NCBI GenBank assembly: GCA_964589375.1
Contig: CAZPSA010000003.1
Location: 1 to 50,832 of the forward strand
DNA length: 50,832 nt
From: CAG-533 sp964589375
GTDB taxonomy: Bacteria > Bacillota_I > Bacilli_A > RF39 > UBA660
Direction of reading: 5' to 3'
Shown: piece by piece, positions 1-9,320 of the stretch
How positions within the stretch are numbered: position 1 is the stretch's first letter
Layout of the letters: each line of letters begins with the position of its first letter
Program-made: the position numbers and the translations under genes
The notes under the pieces: model-generated
The model's database searches: none
Told to the model about the DNA's origin: nothing
What the model saw: only the letters and a program-made list of their open reading frames with translations

Positions 1-423
1 TTTGATAATTGCGATATGTCTGACGTTATATTTAATTATAATCACGGTGGACGTGTTGCAGCTAGAATTAGAAATAATACTTTAAAACTAGCTATAAATG
101 ACGTCTGTATGGAAATGGACGCATTTCTTGGGGGTACTGAATATGGTAGAAACCTTTTAGAAGATATAAGAGGTGGATACATAGATAAGATGAGTTTTGC
201 CTTTGTGGTGGCTGACGACGGCGAAGAATACGATCCAGCTACTCATACTAGGACAATAACTCGCATTAAAAAGCTATACGACGTATCAGCGGTAGATATA
301 CCAGCGTATGATACGACAAGTATTTCCGCTAGGGATTTCTTTACGGAGGAGTACGAAAAAGAAAAAGAAGCTTTGGGGCAAGCTCAACTACGCGAAATGT
401 GTATAGCAAAATCTAAAATCTAA
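1..423 (+). CDS. HK97-type prohead maturation protease (partial, 5' end outside window)
   Basis: The frame is open from base 1, so the start lies upstream of the window. The visible 140 residues match the C-terminal part of U35-family prohead proteases. They include the FNYNHGG segment with the likely catalytic His, a gene-typical RNNTLKL strand, and the DKMSFAF segment holding the likely catalytic Ser. The enzyme would cleave the capsid scaffold during prohead maturation. The capsid gene follows 26 bp downstream, as usual. Family assignment rests on these motifs and on gene order. Confidence 0.85.
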   Translation, partial: FDNCDMSDVIFNYNHGGRVAARIRNNTLKLAINDVCMEMDAFLGGTEYGRNLLEDIRGGYIDKMSFAFVVADDGEEYDPATHTRTITRIKKLYDVSAVDIPAYDTTSISARDFFTEEYEKEKEALGQAQLREMCIAKSKI

Positions 424-449
424 AAAAGTTCGATAAGGAGGAAAAGAAA

Positions 450-1607
450 ATGAACGAAAAAAGATTAAAAGAAATTAAAGCTAGAAAAGCAGAAATAAGA
501 GCTACTTTAGAAAGTGATTCTAAAGATATTGATCTTAATGCTATCAATGCTGAATTAGATACATTAAACGAAGAACAAAAATCACTAGAAAAAAGAGCAG
601 AATTAGCTAAAAGTATTGAAGTTGGAGAAGTTGATCCAGATAATACAGAAGCTGCACCAGGAGAAAACGAAGACGAAGAAGAAGGAGGAAATAATAATAT
701 GGACGAAAAAGAAAAAAGAACTTCTATGTCTAAAGAAGTAAGATCATTTTTAAAATACATGATTACTGGAGGTAAAGAAACAAGAGGAGTTACTTTAACT
801 AACGGTCAAGCAGTTGTTCCAGAAGAATTGGACGAAGAAATCATAACAGAAATGCGCGAAGTATCAGACATAATGAACTTCATTAACTTAAAAAATGTTA
901 GAGGTAATTTACGTGTTGGTAATTTATCAGCTATCGGAGCTAATAAAGATAAAGACGGCGACACTATAACTGAAAACGGCGGAGTTACTGGAGATATTAC
1001 ATTCGGATCATACAGAACTAGCGCTAAAATTGAGTTAGGTGTTGGTTTAGACGCTGAAAGCTTAGAAGCATTTAAAGAAATCGTTGTATCTGAATTAGCT
1101 TTAGCTTTAGCATTAAAACTTGAAGCAGAAGTTATGACTGGTACAGGAAGTAACGAAGCTGAAGGTTTATTTACTTATGCTTTCGCAGAAGCTCAAAAAA
1201 TGTCTGTTGCTTTAGCTGATTTCGGACATACTGCTTTAGCTTCATTAAAAGGTAAAATCCGTAGAGCTTATGGTAAACGTGCTAGTTATGTAGTTAATAC
1301 TGAAACTTTCCACGAACTAATCGAAGGTATGGTAGGAACTGACGGACACCCTGTTTATAATGAAACAACAGAAATGTTACTAAAGAAACCTGTTATCATA
1401 TCTGACGAAGCTCCTAAAGGAAAAATCCTATTCGGTTATGGTAAAAGATATTGGTATAACTATAACATGGCTCCACAAGTTGCTAGCTCAGAACATGAAA
1501 AATTTAGCGACGGTATGATCGTACATAGAGCTTTAGCATTTGGAGACGGTCATGTTATGGATTCTAAAGCTTTCGCTATACTAGAAGTTACTGACATTAC
1601 TGCTTAA
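450..1607 (+). CDS. Phage major capsid protein, HK97 fold
   Basis: The protein has 385 aa. Residues 1 to about 90 are charged and helical, rich in Lys and Glu, like the delta/scaffolding domain removed by the protease next door. The rest has the HK97 pattern: a VVPEELDEEIITEM N-arm, a GxxxxxE-rich core and a C-terminal FGDGHVMD strand region. An AAGGAGG-like ribosome site (aaggagg at about 436) precedes the ATG. It follows the prohead protease and precedes connector genes, the standard head-module order. Confidence 0.9.
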   Translation: MNEKRLKEIKARKAEIRATLESDSKDIDLNAINAELDTLNEEQKSLEKRAELAKSIEVGEVDPDNTEAAPGENEDEEEGGNNNMDEKEKRTSMSKEVRSFLKYMITGGKETRGVTLTNGQAVVPEELDEEIITEMREVSDIMNFINLKNVRGNLRVGNLSAIGANKDKDGDTITENGGVTGDITFGSYRTSAKIELGVGLDAESLEAFKEIVVSELALALALKLEAEVMTGTGSNEAEGLFTYAFAEAQKMSVALADFGHTALASLKGKIRRAYGKRASYVVNTETFHELIEGMVGTDGHPVYNETTEMLLKKPVIISDEAPKGKILFGYGKRYWYNYNMAPQVASSEHEKFSDGMIVHRALAFGDGHVMDSKAFAILEVTDITA

Positions 1608-1618
1608 GAGGTTAAAGC

Positions 1619-1828
1619 ATGCTTTATACTTTAAAAGTAGTTACTCCGTTTACTGATACTTACGACGAAAGTAAACATTATACTAAAAATGAAGAAATAA
1701 TCGTAACAGAAGAAAGAGCTCTTGAGCTTTTTTCTTCTGATTATCATTTAGTTAAATTTATTTCTCGTAACAGTAAGCCAATATCTAAAACCGTAGATAA
1801 TAAAACTGATAATAAAAAGAAAAAATAA
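1619..1828 (+). CDS. Small phage protein of unknown function
   Basis: This 69-aa product has a Lys-rich C-terminus (NKKKK) and no motif that I recognise. It lies 11 bp after the capsid gene with an aagagg ribosome site and before the head-tail connector, a slot often filled by small head-decoration or capsid-accessory proteins. That role is only positional inference. The gene continues the same strand and codon style as its neighbours. Confidence 0.6.
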   Translation: MLYTLKVVTPFTDTYDESKHYTKNEEIIVTEERALELFSSDYHLVKFISRNSKPISKTVDNKTDNKKKK

Positions 1829-1849
1829 TAATAATTAAGGAGTGATATT

Positions 1850-2182
1850 ATGGAAGAACAAAAAATCAGTACAGAGTTTTTAAATGAAGCTCGCGGATTT
1901 CTTCGTATTGCAGCAGACGATACTGTAATAAATAATGAAATCACTACTCTTATTAAAGCTTGTCAAAAAGATTTGATAAGAAACGGTATTACTCCTACTA
2001 TGGCTAATAAGTATGAATCGGACAGTCTAATAAAAATGGCTGTCCTTCTTTACTTAAAAGCTGAGTTTGGATTAGATAATAAAAATTATGATAAGTTTAG
2101 AACGTCTTACGAGACGTTAAGAACTGAATTAGCTTTAACAGATAACTATATTAGTGAATCTACAGAAAGTGAGGCGTCTTAA
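1850..2182 (+). CDS. Head-tail connector protein, gp6-like
   Basis: The protein has 110 aa, the usual size of HK97 gp6/DNA-packaging connector proteins. It is all-helical in appearance, with a conserved-looking layout: a LNEARGFLRI helix, a paired helix ending in CQKDLIRNG, and the hydrophobic MAVLLYLKAEFG helix. A strong AAGGAG precedes the ATG. It sits between capsid and closure genes, as expected for the protein that docks on the portal ring in the head. Confidence 0.8.
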   Translation: MEEQKISTEFLNEARGFLRIAADDTVINNEITTLIKACQKDLIRNGITPTMANKYESDSLIKMAVLLYLKAEFGLDNKNYDKFRTSYETLRTELALTDNYISESTESEAS

Positions 2183-2183
2183 A

Positions 2184-2495
2184 ATGTGGTGTGATATTCT
2201 CTATTTACTAGAAGAAGTCGAAACATTTGATAAGCTTAATCGTCCCCACCGTTCTTATAAAGAAACTAAAGTTTACGCAAATAAAATATCAGTAAAAAGA
2301 ACTGAATTCTACCAGGCGCAAGCTGCTGGCTTTAAACCAGAAAAATGTTTTGAAGTCAGAACAGTTGAATTTAACGAAGATATACATACTCACGTCAAGT
2401 ATAATGACGTAGTTTATAAAATACTACGCTCTTATGAAAAAGACTCCGAAATAACAGAGTTGACTTTGACAGGATTAGCTAATAATCATGAGTAG
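2184..2495 (+). CDS. Head closure / head-tail adaptor protein
   Basis: The chosen ATG at 2184 (MWCDILYLLEE) lies one base after the previous stop and has a gtgagg ribosome site. A longer upstream reading would overlap the connector needlessly. The 103-aa product is beta-rich, with a TxxVYANKISVKRTEFYQAQ segment typical of SPP1 gp16/phage head-tail adaptors. It would close the head after DNA packaging. Its end overlaps the next gene by 8 bp, showing translational coupling. Confidence 0.7.
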   Translation: MWCDILYLLEEVETFDKLNRPHRSYKETKVYANKISVKRTEFYQAQAAGFKPEKCFEVRTVEFNEDIHTHVKYNDVVYKILRSYEKDSEITELTLTGLANNHE

Positions 2496-3018
2496 TAATT
2501 CAAGCTCCGTTAAATTTATAGATACTTCTCACGAAGTTAAAACTACTATGGTAAAACTCTCTAAATCAGCGTTACGAGCTTCTGCTAAAGTAGCTGGTAA
2601 AGCTATTAGAGAAAACACTAAAAAATATACTGCTCGACTTTCTAAGCAAGTTGGCTACTGGGCTAAAATCGACCGTAATACAGGACAACCAGAATTACAG
2701 ATCGGTTATTACTCTAAAGCTACCGCTAAGAAGAAAGGAAAGCAACTCTCGCATGCTAATCCTATGTGGATCGAGTTCGGTGTAAATCCGCATATTATTA
2801 GTATTAAAAATGCTAAGACTCTTACAGACGGTAATATCGATTATGGTAAATCGGTACAACACCCAGGTCTTAGAGGAGAAAGTACATTAAGAAATAGTGT
2901 TATTGAAAACATAGAAGAAATAAGAGCCGCACAAGAGCAATATTTAGCCGAACTAAATAAGACTATTGTTGAAGCTGGCGGAAAAATTGAAGAAAGCGAG
3001 GAGGTCGAAGATGCCTAA
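2488..3018 (+). CDS. Tail completion protein, HK97 gp10-like
   Basis: The 176-aa basic protein begins with a helix rich in Ala and Lys, followed by IEFGVNPHIISIKNAK and a late VQHPGLRGESTLRNS segment. This WIEFG-to-HPG layout is characteristic of HK97 gp10-type proteins, which join head and tail. It overlaps both neighbours by a few bases. The C-terminus is acidic and probably disordered. Confidence 0.8.
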   Translation: MSSNSSSVKFIDTSHEVKTTMVKLSKSALRASAKVAGKAIRENTKKYTARLSKQVGYWAKIDRNTGQPELQIGYYSKATAKKKGKQLSHANPMWIEFGVNPHIISIKNAKTLTDGNIDYGKSVQHPGLRGESTLRNSVIENIEEIRAAQEQYLAELNKTIVEAGGKIEESEEVEDA

Positions 3019-3373
3019 TGATACAGAGTTCTTTATAGGACTACAAGAATTCTTAAAATCTAAAAATATTATTGATATTTATTATGAGGAAGCTAGTAAA
3101 AAAGCTAAATTCCCCTATGGCGTAATAAGTGATCCTGTTAATTCTAATTTAAGATATGGTGTTTTAACTTACTTTGATATAAATATATGGTCTAATGAGC
3201 CCAATATAGGATTAGAGCTTGAAAATAAATTACAAGAACTAATCACTATATTAGACGGTCATATTTTCTCAAAAGAAAGAGCCGTTATTTATTTTGAAAG
3301 TAAGAAACCTGTATCTGATCCAGAATTCGAACTAATTAAAAAGAAAATAACATTTAGTGTAAGAATATTTTAA
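3011..3373 (+). CDS. Tail terminator / minor tail protein
   Basis: The ATG at 3011 (MPNDTEF) was chosen because a strong gaggagg ribosome site sits just before it inside the end of the previous gene. The 120-aa product has the alternating helix and strand layout of siphovirus tail-terminator proteins, ending in a beta-strand KKITFSVRIF. It is placed between the tail completion and major tail genes, the normal location of the terminator that caps the tail tube. Confidence 0.7.
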   Translation: MPNDTEFFIGLQEFLKSKNIIDIYYEEASKKAKFPYGVISDPVNSNLRYGVLTYFDINIWSNEPNIGLELENKLQELITILDGHIFSKERAVIYFESKKPVSDPEFELIKKKITFSVRIF

Positions 3374-3387
3374 AGGAGGTATTACAA

Positions 3388-3945
3388 ATGTTAAGAGTTT
3401 TTACTGAAAACGACGTTAAGAAAATTCAAATCGACGAAGGTATTGTCGTATTCAACATGGGACAAGACGACGAGTTAATCGTTGGACCTACTCGTGGTGG
3501 TGCTGAAATGACAATAACACCAGAAATTAGAGACATTGAATTCGACGGTCGTCGTGGAAAAACTGCAGGTATGCAAGTTATCGACGGCGAAGACGCTGCT
3601 ATTAAGATTATATCTTTATGTTGCAGTCAAGAGTTATTACAAAGAGGTTTACCTAATGCAGTTTTAAATAAAGAAACTGGTGTAATCACTCAGGGTAATT
3701 TTGGTGTTATTAGCACAGAAAAATACCTTAAGACTATTGACGTAATTACTCAAATGTTAGACGGTACTTATAAAGTATTAACATTTAATTACGGATTACA
3801 TGAAGGCGCATTTACTTATAAAGCAGCTCCTAAAGCTGAAAACGAACATAATCTTGAAATTATACCACACTACACTATCGACGATAGTAGTAGATTATAT
3901 AAAATCGAAGATTATGAAACATGTCCTATAACAACTGGAGAATAA
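3388..3945 (+). CDS. Major tail tube protein
   Basis: The 185-aa protein is beta-rich, with a conserved-looking early segment IVVFNMGQDDELIVGPTRGGAEMTI followed by a core suited to tail-tube polymerisation. The GGAGG ribosome site is strong, in keeping with an abundant structural protein. It is followed by tail chaperones and the tape measure, the invariant siphovirus order. Confidence 0.8.
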   Translation: MLRVFTENDVKKIQIDEGIVVFNMGQDDELIVGPTRGGAEMTITPEIRDIEFDGRRGKTAGMQVIDGEDAAIKIISLCCSQELLQRGLPNAVLNKETGVITQGNFGVISTEKYLKTIDVITQMLDGTYKVLTFNYGLHEGAFTYKAAPKAENEHNLEIIPHYTIDDSSRLYKIEDYETCPITTGE

Positions 3946-4022
3946 AAATAAAATAATTTATTCTCCTTTTTGTTTTCTATTTGAGCGATAACAAAAGGGA
4001 GAATAATAGAAAGAAGGAAAAT

Positions 4023-4442
4023 ATGAAAACAAAACACTTGTTAATGTTAAGTGAAATTATTGATAAAATGGAAATTAAAGAAGAATTAAAGACAATGGAA
4101 GTTAATACAGGCGACGAAAAAAAAGATCATGAAGAATTAGGAAAACAACTTATTGCTTTAATAATTACTAGAATCTATAAATGTGAAGAAGAATTTTATT
4201 CTTTCGTAGCTGCATTTAAAGGTTATTTACCTAATAAGAAAGATTACGAATTCGATCCAGATTTATACGAAGCAGCTGACGGCGAAGAAGTAATCCCAGC
4301 TGAAAAAGAAAAAGAATTGAGAATAAAATATAAAAAGGATTTAAAAGAAGCTTTAAGAAAAGCCGAAGACGAAGATATTGTCTCTATATTTAAAGAAATA
4401 TCTAAACTTGACGGAGTTGAGTCTTTTTTATCTCTAGCGTAG
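4023..4442 (+). CDS. Tail assembly chaperone (G-type)
   Basis: The ATG at 4023 has an agaagga ribosome site; a longer TTG start at 3981 is less likely. The 139-aa, strongly acidic and helical protein sits between tail tube and tape measure, where the G chaperone is found. It would bind the tape measure and recruit tail tube subunits. Near its end a slippery heptamer allows a -1 shift into a second frame, giving a longer G-T form. Confidence 0.8.
   Translation: MKTKHLLMLSEIIDKMEIKEELKTMEVNTGDEKKDHEELGKQLIALIITRIYKCEEEFYSFVAAFKGYLPNKKDYEFDPDLYEAADGEEVIPAEKEKELRIKYKKDLKEALRKAEDEDIVSIFKEISKLDGVESFLSLA
4424..4430 (+). promoter_or_regulatory. -1 ribosomal frameshift slippery site
   Basis: The heptamer T TTT TTA is in the correct register: TTT and TTA are zero-frame codons of the G chaperone. 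It matches the X XXY YYZ rule. The -1 frame is open from here through 4711, past the zero-frame stop at 4440-4442. Programmed -1 shifts at this place are conserved in siphovirus tail chaperones. Confidence 0.8.
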
Positions 4443-4711
4443 GTATCGGAACTGCGGAGGTCCTACGAATATTATATAAGCATTATGGCGGTGTGGACTG
4501 GTTTGAGGACAAGTCCTCTTTTTTATTGGCTAAATGTTTAGAAAACGCCATAAATAAAGAAATGGAACTTCCTAAACTAATAAATGAAATTGTTAAAAAG
4601 ATTTCTGGAAGTAGTTCTTTCGTCCCACAATTTGAAAAGCCAAGAAAAAAAATGCGAAGCGCAGAAGATATTTTAAAAGATTACGGCTTAGGAGGTGTTA
4701 AAAATGGCTAG
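4430..4711 (+). CDS. Tail assembly chaperone T extension (made by -1 frameshift)
   Basis: After the slip, the -1 frame reads ISSVGIGTAEVLRILYKHYG, then GVDWFEDKSSFLLAKCLENA and a helical C-terminus. There is no good ribosome site for independent start. The fused G-T protein of about 230 aa would contact the tape measure. The stretch 4443-4492 would otherwise be an unexplained gap, which supports the frameshift reading. Its end overlaps the tape measure start. Confidence 0.75.
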   Translation: MSSVGIGTAEVLRILYKHYGGVDWFEDKSSFLLAKCLENAINKEMELPKLINEIVKKISGSSSFVPQFEKPRKKMRSAEDILKDYGLGGVKNG

Positions 4712-6467
4712 TATATTTAGTTTATATGGCTCTATCTTTATTGACAATGAAAAAGCTAATCAAGCTATAGACAATACCACTAAAAAAGGTAAAGATTCTG
4801 AAAAGAGCTTTGCTTCTTCTTTAGGATCAATAGTTAGCTCTGCTGCTAAAGTTGGGACTGCGATAGTCGGCGCAACTACTGCGGTAGTTAGTGGTGTCTC
4901 TGCTATGGCTATGAGCGTCGCTGATAGTGCTGGAGCGCTAGACGATACGGCTAAGAAAGTCGGAACAACTGCAGAAGAATATCAGAAATGGGCCTATGCT
5001 GCTAAATTAGGTGGTATGGAGTCCGCAACACTCGAAAAAGCTATGATTAAACAACAAAAGGCCTTTGCTGACGCTAAAGAAGGAAGTAAGACCATGTGCG
5101 AAGCTTATGAGCGTTTAGGTATAAATATAAACGAAATTGGCTCAAGTGGAGACGCCTTTAATGAGGTTATGGCTGCACTTGCAGATATGGAAGACGAAAC
5201 CACTAGAAACGCTTTAGCAAATGATATATTCGGTAAGTCTTACGCTGAATTAGCTCCACTATTGGCCGAAGGTAGCGACGGAATAAATAAATTAAAACAA
5301 GAAGCCGTCGATTTAGGCGGTGTTATGAGTAACGACGCAGTAGCAGCTGGTGCTGAATTTGGGGACGTTATAGATAGATTAAAAACAGGTTTTACAGGTA
5401 TGTTTAACTCTTTAATCGGTCAACTATTCCCAGTATTGCAGCAATTCGTACAGTTAATACTAGATAATTTACCTACAATACAGGCGTTAATTGGAACACT
5501 AGCACCAATACTTATAAATCTATTGTCTTCTTTATTACCGCCGCTTATGGATTTAGTAAATGCTATTTTCCCTATGCTTATTGATTTAATAAATCAACTC
5601 TTACCTTTTATAACCCAGGTCATAGAGTCGATTCTACCAGTAATAGTGGACCTAATAAATATGTTATTACCACCATTACTACAGATAATACAGTTAATCT
5701 TACCTTTATTACTTAGTCTTATTCAACCTTTATTACCTTTACTACAACCGATATTACAATTATTACAACCATTTATTGACTTGCTTATGGCGTTATTAAC
5801 TCCACTTATTCAATTATTAAACATGATCTTACCTCCAATAATAAACTTATTGACTATGATTATTAACGCTATTCTTCCACCATTACAGGGAGCACTTAAT
5901 ATTACTGCTAGTATTTTAACTAATACGTTCGGTCGTGCTTTCTCTGCATTAACTCCTATCATATCTGGATTAAAAAATATGTTAAGTGGTATTATTACCT
6001 TTATAACTGGTATATTTAGTGGTAACTGGAAAAAAGCATGGCAGGGAGTAAAAGATATATTTAGCGGTATTATTTCGACTATAACAGGAATATTTAAAGC
6101 TCCTATTAACTTCATAATAGACGGAATAAATACATTTATTAAAGGTTTAAATAAAATAAAGATTCCAGACTGGGTACCTGGTGTTGGAGGTAAAGGATTA
6201 AATATTTCTTTAATCAAGAAACTTCGTGTCGGTATGGATTATGTACCTTATGACGAAATGCCAGCGCTACTACATAAAGGAGAACGTGTTTTAACTGCTG
6301 ACGAAAATAAAGAGTATGTATCTCAACAGTCTGCAGTAACTAACAACGAGGTAAACAATAACTTTAGTTTAACTATTAACTCTACTGAGCCATTGTCTCC
6401 AGCTGAAACTGCTAGACAGACAAGAAAAGCTTTACAAGAGTATAACCTAAAATATGGAAAGGCGTGA
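4704..6467 (+). CDS. Tail tape measure protein
   Basis: The ATG at 4704 has GGAGG eight bases upstream. The 587-aa protein starts with a helical region, then a long hydrophobic stretch (about residues 240-400) of repeated Leu/Pro/Ile units such as LLPPLLQIIQ, and ends in a charged helix. This matches short tape measure proteins, which set tail length and help DNA entry through the host membrane. A short length implies a short tail. Position after the chaperone pair agrees. Confidence 0.9.
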   Translation: MASIFSLYGSIFIDNEKANQAIDNTTKKGKDSEKSFASSLGSIVSSAAKVGTAIVGATTAVVSGVSAMAMSVADSAGALDDTAKKVGTTAEEYQKWAYAAKLGGMESATLEKAMIKQQKAFADAKEGSKTMCEAYERLGININEIGSSGDAFNEVMAALADMEDETTRNALANDIFGKSYAELAPLLAEGSDGINKLKQEAVDLGGVMSNDAVAAGAEFGDVIDRLKTGFTGMFNSLIGQLFPVLQQFVQLILDNLPTIQALIGTLAPILINLLSSLLPPLMDLVNAIFPMLIDLINQLLPFITQVIESILPVIVDLINMLLPPLLQIIQLILPLLLSLIQPLLPLLQPILQLLQPFIDLLMALLTPLIQLLNMILPPIINLLTMIINAILPPLQGALNITASILTNTFGRAFSALTPIISGLKNMLSGIITFITGIFSGNWKKAWQGVKDIFSGIISTITGIFKAPINFIIDGINTFIKGLNKIKIPDWVPGVGGKGLNISLIKKLRVGMDYVPYDEMPALLHKGERVLTADENKEYVSQQSAVTNNEVNNNFSLTINSTEPLSPAETARQTRKALQEYNLKYGKA

Positions 6468-6471
6468 TTAT

Positions 6472-7335
6472 ATGGGAAGAACACTTATATTTGAAAACTA
6501 CAAAGGCGATCTAATCACTTTTACATATAAGCCACCTTTCCTATTAGGAATATGCGACGGCTTTCATGACGTTATAGGTAGTGTTAATAGTGTTAAATCT
6601 GCGTATGGTGTCGGTGCTACTTGGACTGGTACGAGTATTGATAAAAGAGATTTAGAGATTAAAGGTACTATAACAGAAAACGTACAAGAAAATAGATTAT
6701 TACTATTCGATATGTTCCCTCTTAATAGTGAAGGTACTTTATATTATTATGAAGGAGATATTGAAAGAAAAATCACTTGTGTTGTTGAAAAAGTAACTAT
6801 TCCAGAAAAGAAAGGTTATACTAGAGATTTTACTATTTCTCTAGTATGTCCTAATCCGCGTTTTTCGGCTATTGCTGCTACAGTATTGTCTATGGCTACA
6901 TGGACGCCAGCGTTTAAGTTTGCGTTAAAGATTCCACAAGAAACAGGTATTAAATTTGGTACTAAAAATACTACTTCTATGGGTACTACAGAAAATACTA
7001 CGGATTTCGATTATGGTATGACTATTAGATTTAAAGCTAATGATACAGTAACTAATCCATATTTATTTAATGTTAATACTCGTGAAATAATCCAGATAGA
7101 AAAAGTTATGTCTCCAGGAGATCAGATTATTATTACTACTCATATAGATAATAAAAATGTTGTTTATATAAGTGCTGCTACTGGAGAGGAAGAAAACATA
7201 AATTACTTAATGACTTATGGTAGTAAATATTTACAAGTACCTAGTGGAACTAATACCTTTAGAAGTGGCGCAGATAGTGGCGAGGAAAATTTAGAGACTA
7301 CCGTTGAATTCTTACCAGAATATGAGGCGGTATAA
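6472..7335 (+). CDS. Distal tail protein (Dit-like)
   Basis: The ATG at 6472 begins MGRTLIFENYKGD; an upstream ATG would overlap the tape measure. The 287-aa protein shows the siphovirus tail family layout: a beta N-terminal ring domain with ICDGFHDV and TWTGTSIDKRDLEIKGTI, then a galectin-like C-terminal part after about residue 135. Dit forms the hub between tail tube and baseplate. It overlaps the next start by one base. Confidence 0.8.
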   Translation: MGRTLIFENYKGDLITFTYKPPFLLGICDGFHDVIGSVNSVKSAYGVGATWTGTSIDKRDLEIKGTITENVQENRLLLFDMFPLNSEGTLYYYEGDIERKITCVVEKVTIPEKKGYTRDFTISLVCPNPRFSAIAATVLSMATWTPAFKFALKIPQETGIKFGTKNTTSMGTTENTTDFDYGMTIRFKANDTVTNPYLFNVNTREIIQIEKVMSPGDQIIITTHIDNKNVVYISAATGEEENINYLMTYGSKYLQVPSGTNTFRSGADSGEENLETTVEFLPEYEAV

Positions 7336-8387
7336 TGAAAGCTATATCTTTAAATGTATATGATCGAGACTTAAAGTTTTTAGGTGTTATAGATAGCTAT
7401 AGTTCTCTACGTTGGAGAAGAAAATATTTTGAAACTGGAGAATTTGAATTAAGTTTAAACTTAACAACTAATAATCTTAGGTTATTAGATTCTGATAATA
7501 TTATCGTTCGAAGTGATTTAACAGAAGACGACGAAGTTGGAATAATTGAGTCTTGGAAGTTTAACGACGACGGCGATAAAGTTACTATTACTGTATATGG
7601 TAGTTTTTTATTATCATTGTTAAAAAGAAGAATTATAAAGAAACGTGTTACTTATAGTGGCGATTATATTGGAGCTTTTAGAAAGCTATTAAACAATATG
7701 ACGCCTTTTTCTTTACTAGATATTACTTCTAGTGATATAACAAGCGATAAAGTTGATTTTCAATGTACTTATAAAAATGTATATGATTATCACGAGAAAC
7801 TATCTCGAGCTTCTAATATTGGTGGAAAAATTGTCTTAGACTTAGCTAATAAACGTTATAGGTATGTAAATTATGAAGGTAAAGACAGAACAGACTCGCA
7901 GAAAGTAAATACTAGATATGAATTCAGCGAAGATAAATCGAATCTGGACTCAGCCGAATATACATACAGTAGAAAAAATATGATTACCGACGTATTAGTT
8001 GGTGGTACTGGAGAAGATACGGCTCGTATTTTAAGAACAGTAACTAACGTAACAACTGACACGCACGATTTTGATATTAGAGAGGCGTTTGTAGACGCAA
8101 AAAGCGAAAGCAATACAGATTTAACTACTGACGAATATAACGCAATATTAGACAACTTAGGCAAAGAAAAACTAACTAATCCGACTGAAAGTTTTGAGGC
8201 AACAATACACTCCACTCATTATAGGAAATATTGGGATTTAGGAGATATTGTTAATATCAAAAAAGAAAGTTGGAACACTACGCAACGACAAAGAATTACT
8301 GAGGTAGAAGAAGTTATCGAAAAAGGTAAACATGATATAATTCCTACTTATGGTAATCCTATTGCTGAAAAATTTGTAAATGAATAA
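7335..8387 (+). CDS. Gp37-like / tail-associated baseplate hub protein
   Basis: The 350-aa protein starts MKAISLNVYDRDLKFLGVID and continues with SLRWRRKYFETGEFELSL, which resembles the siphovirus ReqiPepy6 Gp37-like family. The rest is beta-rich with a late YRKYWDLGDIVNIKKE strand pair. It would form the baseplate hub next to Dit. The start codon overlaps the Dit stop (taATGa), a coupled arrangement. Confidence 0.75.
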   Translation: MKAISLNVYDRDLKFLGVIDSYSSLRWRRKYFETGEFELSLNLTTNNLRLLDSDNIIVRSDLTEDDEVGIIESWKFNDDGDKVTITVYGSFLLSLLKRRIIKKRVTYSGDYIGAFRKLLNNMTPFSLLDITSSDITSDKVDFQCTYKNVYDYHEKLSRASNIGGKIVLDLANKRYRYVNYEGKDRTDSQKVNTRYEFSEDKSNLDSAEYTYSRKNMITDVLVGGTGEDTARILRTVTNVTTDTHDFDIREAFVDAKSESNTDLTTDEYNAILDNLGKEKLTNPTESFEATIHSTHYRKYWDLGDIVNIKKESWNTTQRQRITEVEEVIEKGKHDIIPTYGNPIAEKFVNE

Positions 8388-8404
8388 AAGAAAGGACGGA
8401 AGTT

Positions 8405-9319
8405 ATGGAAAAATATAGTTTTTTTAATGACATAAACGACGATAGAGTCTACTTTGCGGAAGACTTTGCTCGTCATTTAAAGAAATACTTTACAAATGGT
8501 ATTTTCAATAATGAACTAAGAGTAATAGCTAATAATGATATGTCTATTACTATTCAAGAAGGCGACGCCAATATAGAAGGTTATCGCTACTCTAACACAG
8601 GGGATTTAGTTAAAACAATAGAAACGGCTGACGGAACATTAAAAAGAATTGATAATGTTGTTATACGATTAGATTTAACAAATAGGTTAATATCAGCTCA
8701 AATAATCAAAGGAACATTTAGCGATAATCCGTCAGCTCCAGCTTTAATTAGATCCTCTACAGTATATGATATTAAAATTGCAGAAGTCTACGTTAGTAAT
8801 GGTATTACTTCAATTACTCAGTCAGCAATTAAAGATACTAGATTTGAGGAGTCAGTTTGTGGAGTTGTTGCTTCTACTGTAGAAACATTAAATACAGAAG
8901 AAATATACGATCAACTATATACTAAGTTTGAAGAATATATACAGACAACTGAGGACACTTTCTCTGAGTGGTTTAATAAAATCAAGAATCAGCTAGACTC
9001 TGACGCAGCTGGAAAACTTGCTAATCAAATATATGAAATCGTAAAAAATGGCCTTAAAAGCTATGAAACTACTTTAACACTAGATAATTGGTCGTTAAAT
9101 AGTGATACAAATTTGTATGAATATGATATAATTGATAGTGATATTACGTCTAACACGCTAGTTAATGGTAATTTAGATTTAGCTAATCAAGTAAAACTTA
9201 ATGACGCTAGTATAAATTCTTATGACGGTGGCTTTAAAATATCTACAACAGAAAAACCTCTTGAAGATATTGAGATAACAATTACTTATCAATTATCTAA
9301 TATGGAATTGGAGGGTTAA
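8405..9319 (+). CDS. Phage baseplate/structural protein
   Basis: The 304-aa protein begins with a FFNDINDDRVYFAEDFARHLKKYF segment typical of conserved siphovirus structural proteins placed between hub and receptor-binding genes. A helical region near residues 160-220 could trimerise. An aaggacgg ribosome site precedes the start. I infer that it is the platform on which the variable lectin-fold protein is mounted; this is from gene order only. Confidence 0.65.
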   Translation: MEKYSFFNDINDDRVYFAEDFARHLKKYFTNGIFNNELRVIANNDMSITIQEGDANIEGYRYSNTGDLVKTIETADGTLKRIDNVVIRLDLTNRLISAQIIKGTFSDNPSAPALIRSSTVYDIKIAEVYVSNGITSITQSAIKDTRFEESVCGVVASTVETLNTEEIYDQLYTKFEEYIQTTEDTFSEWFNKIKNQLDSDAAGKLANQIYEIVKNGLKSYETTLTLDNWSLNSDTNLYEYDIIDSDITSNTLVNGNLDLANQVKLNDASINSYDGGFKISTTEKPLEDIEITITYQLSNMELEG

Positions 9320-9320
9320 T

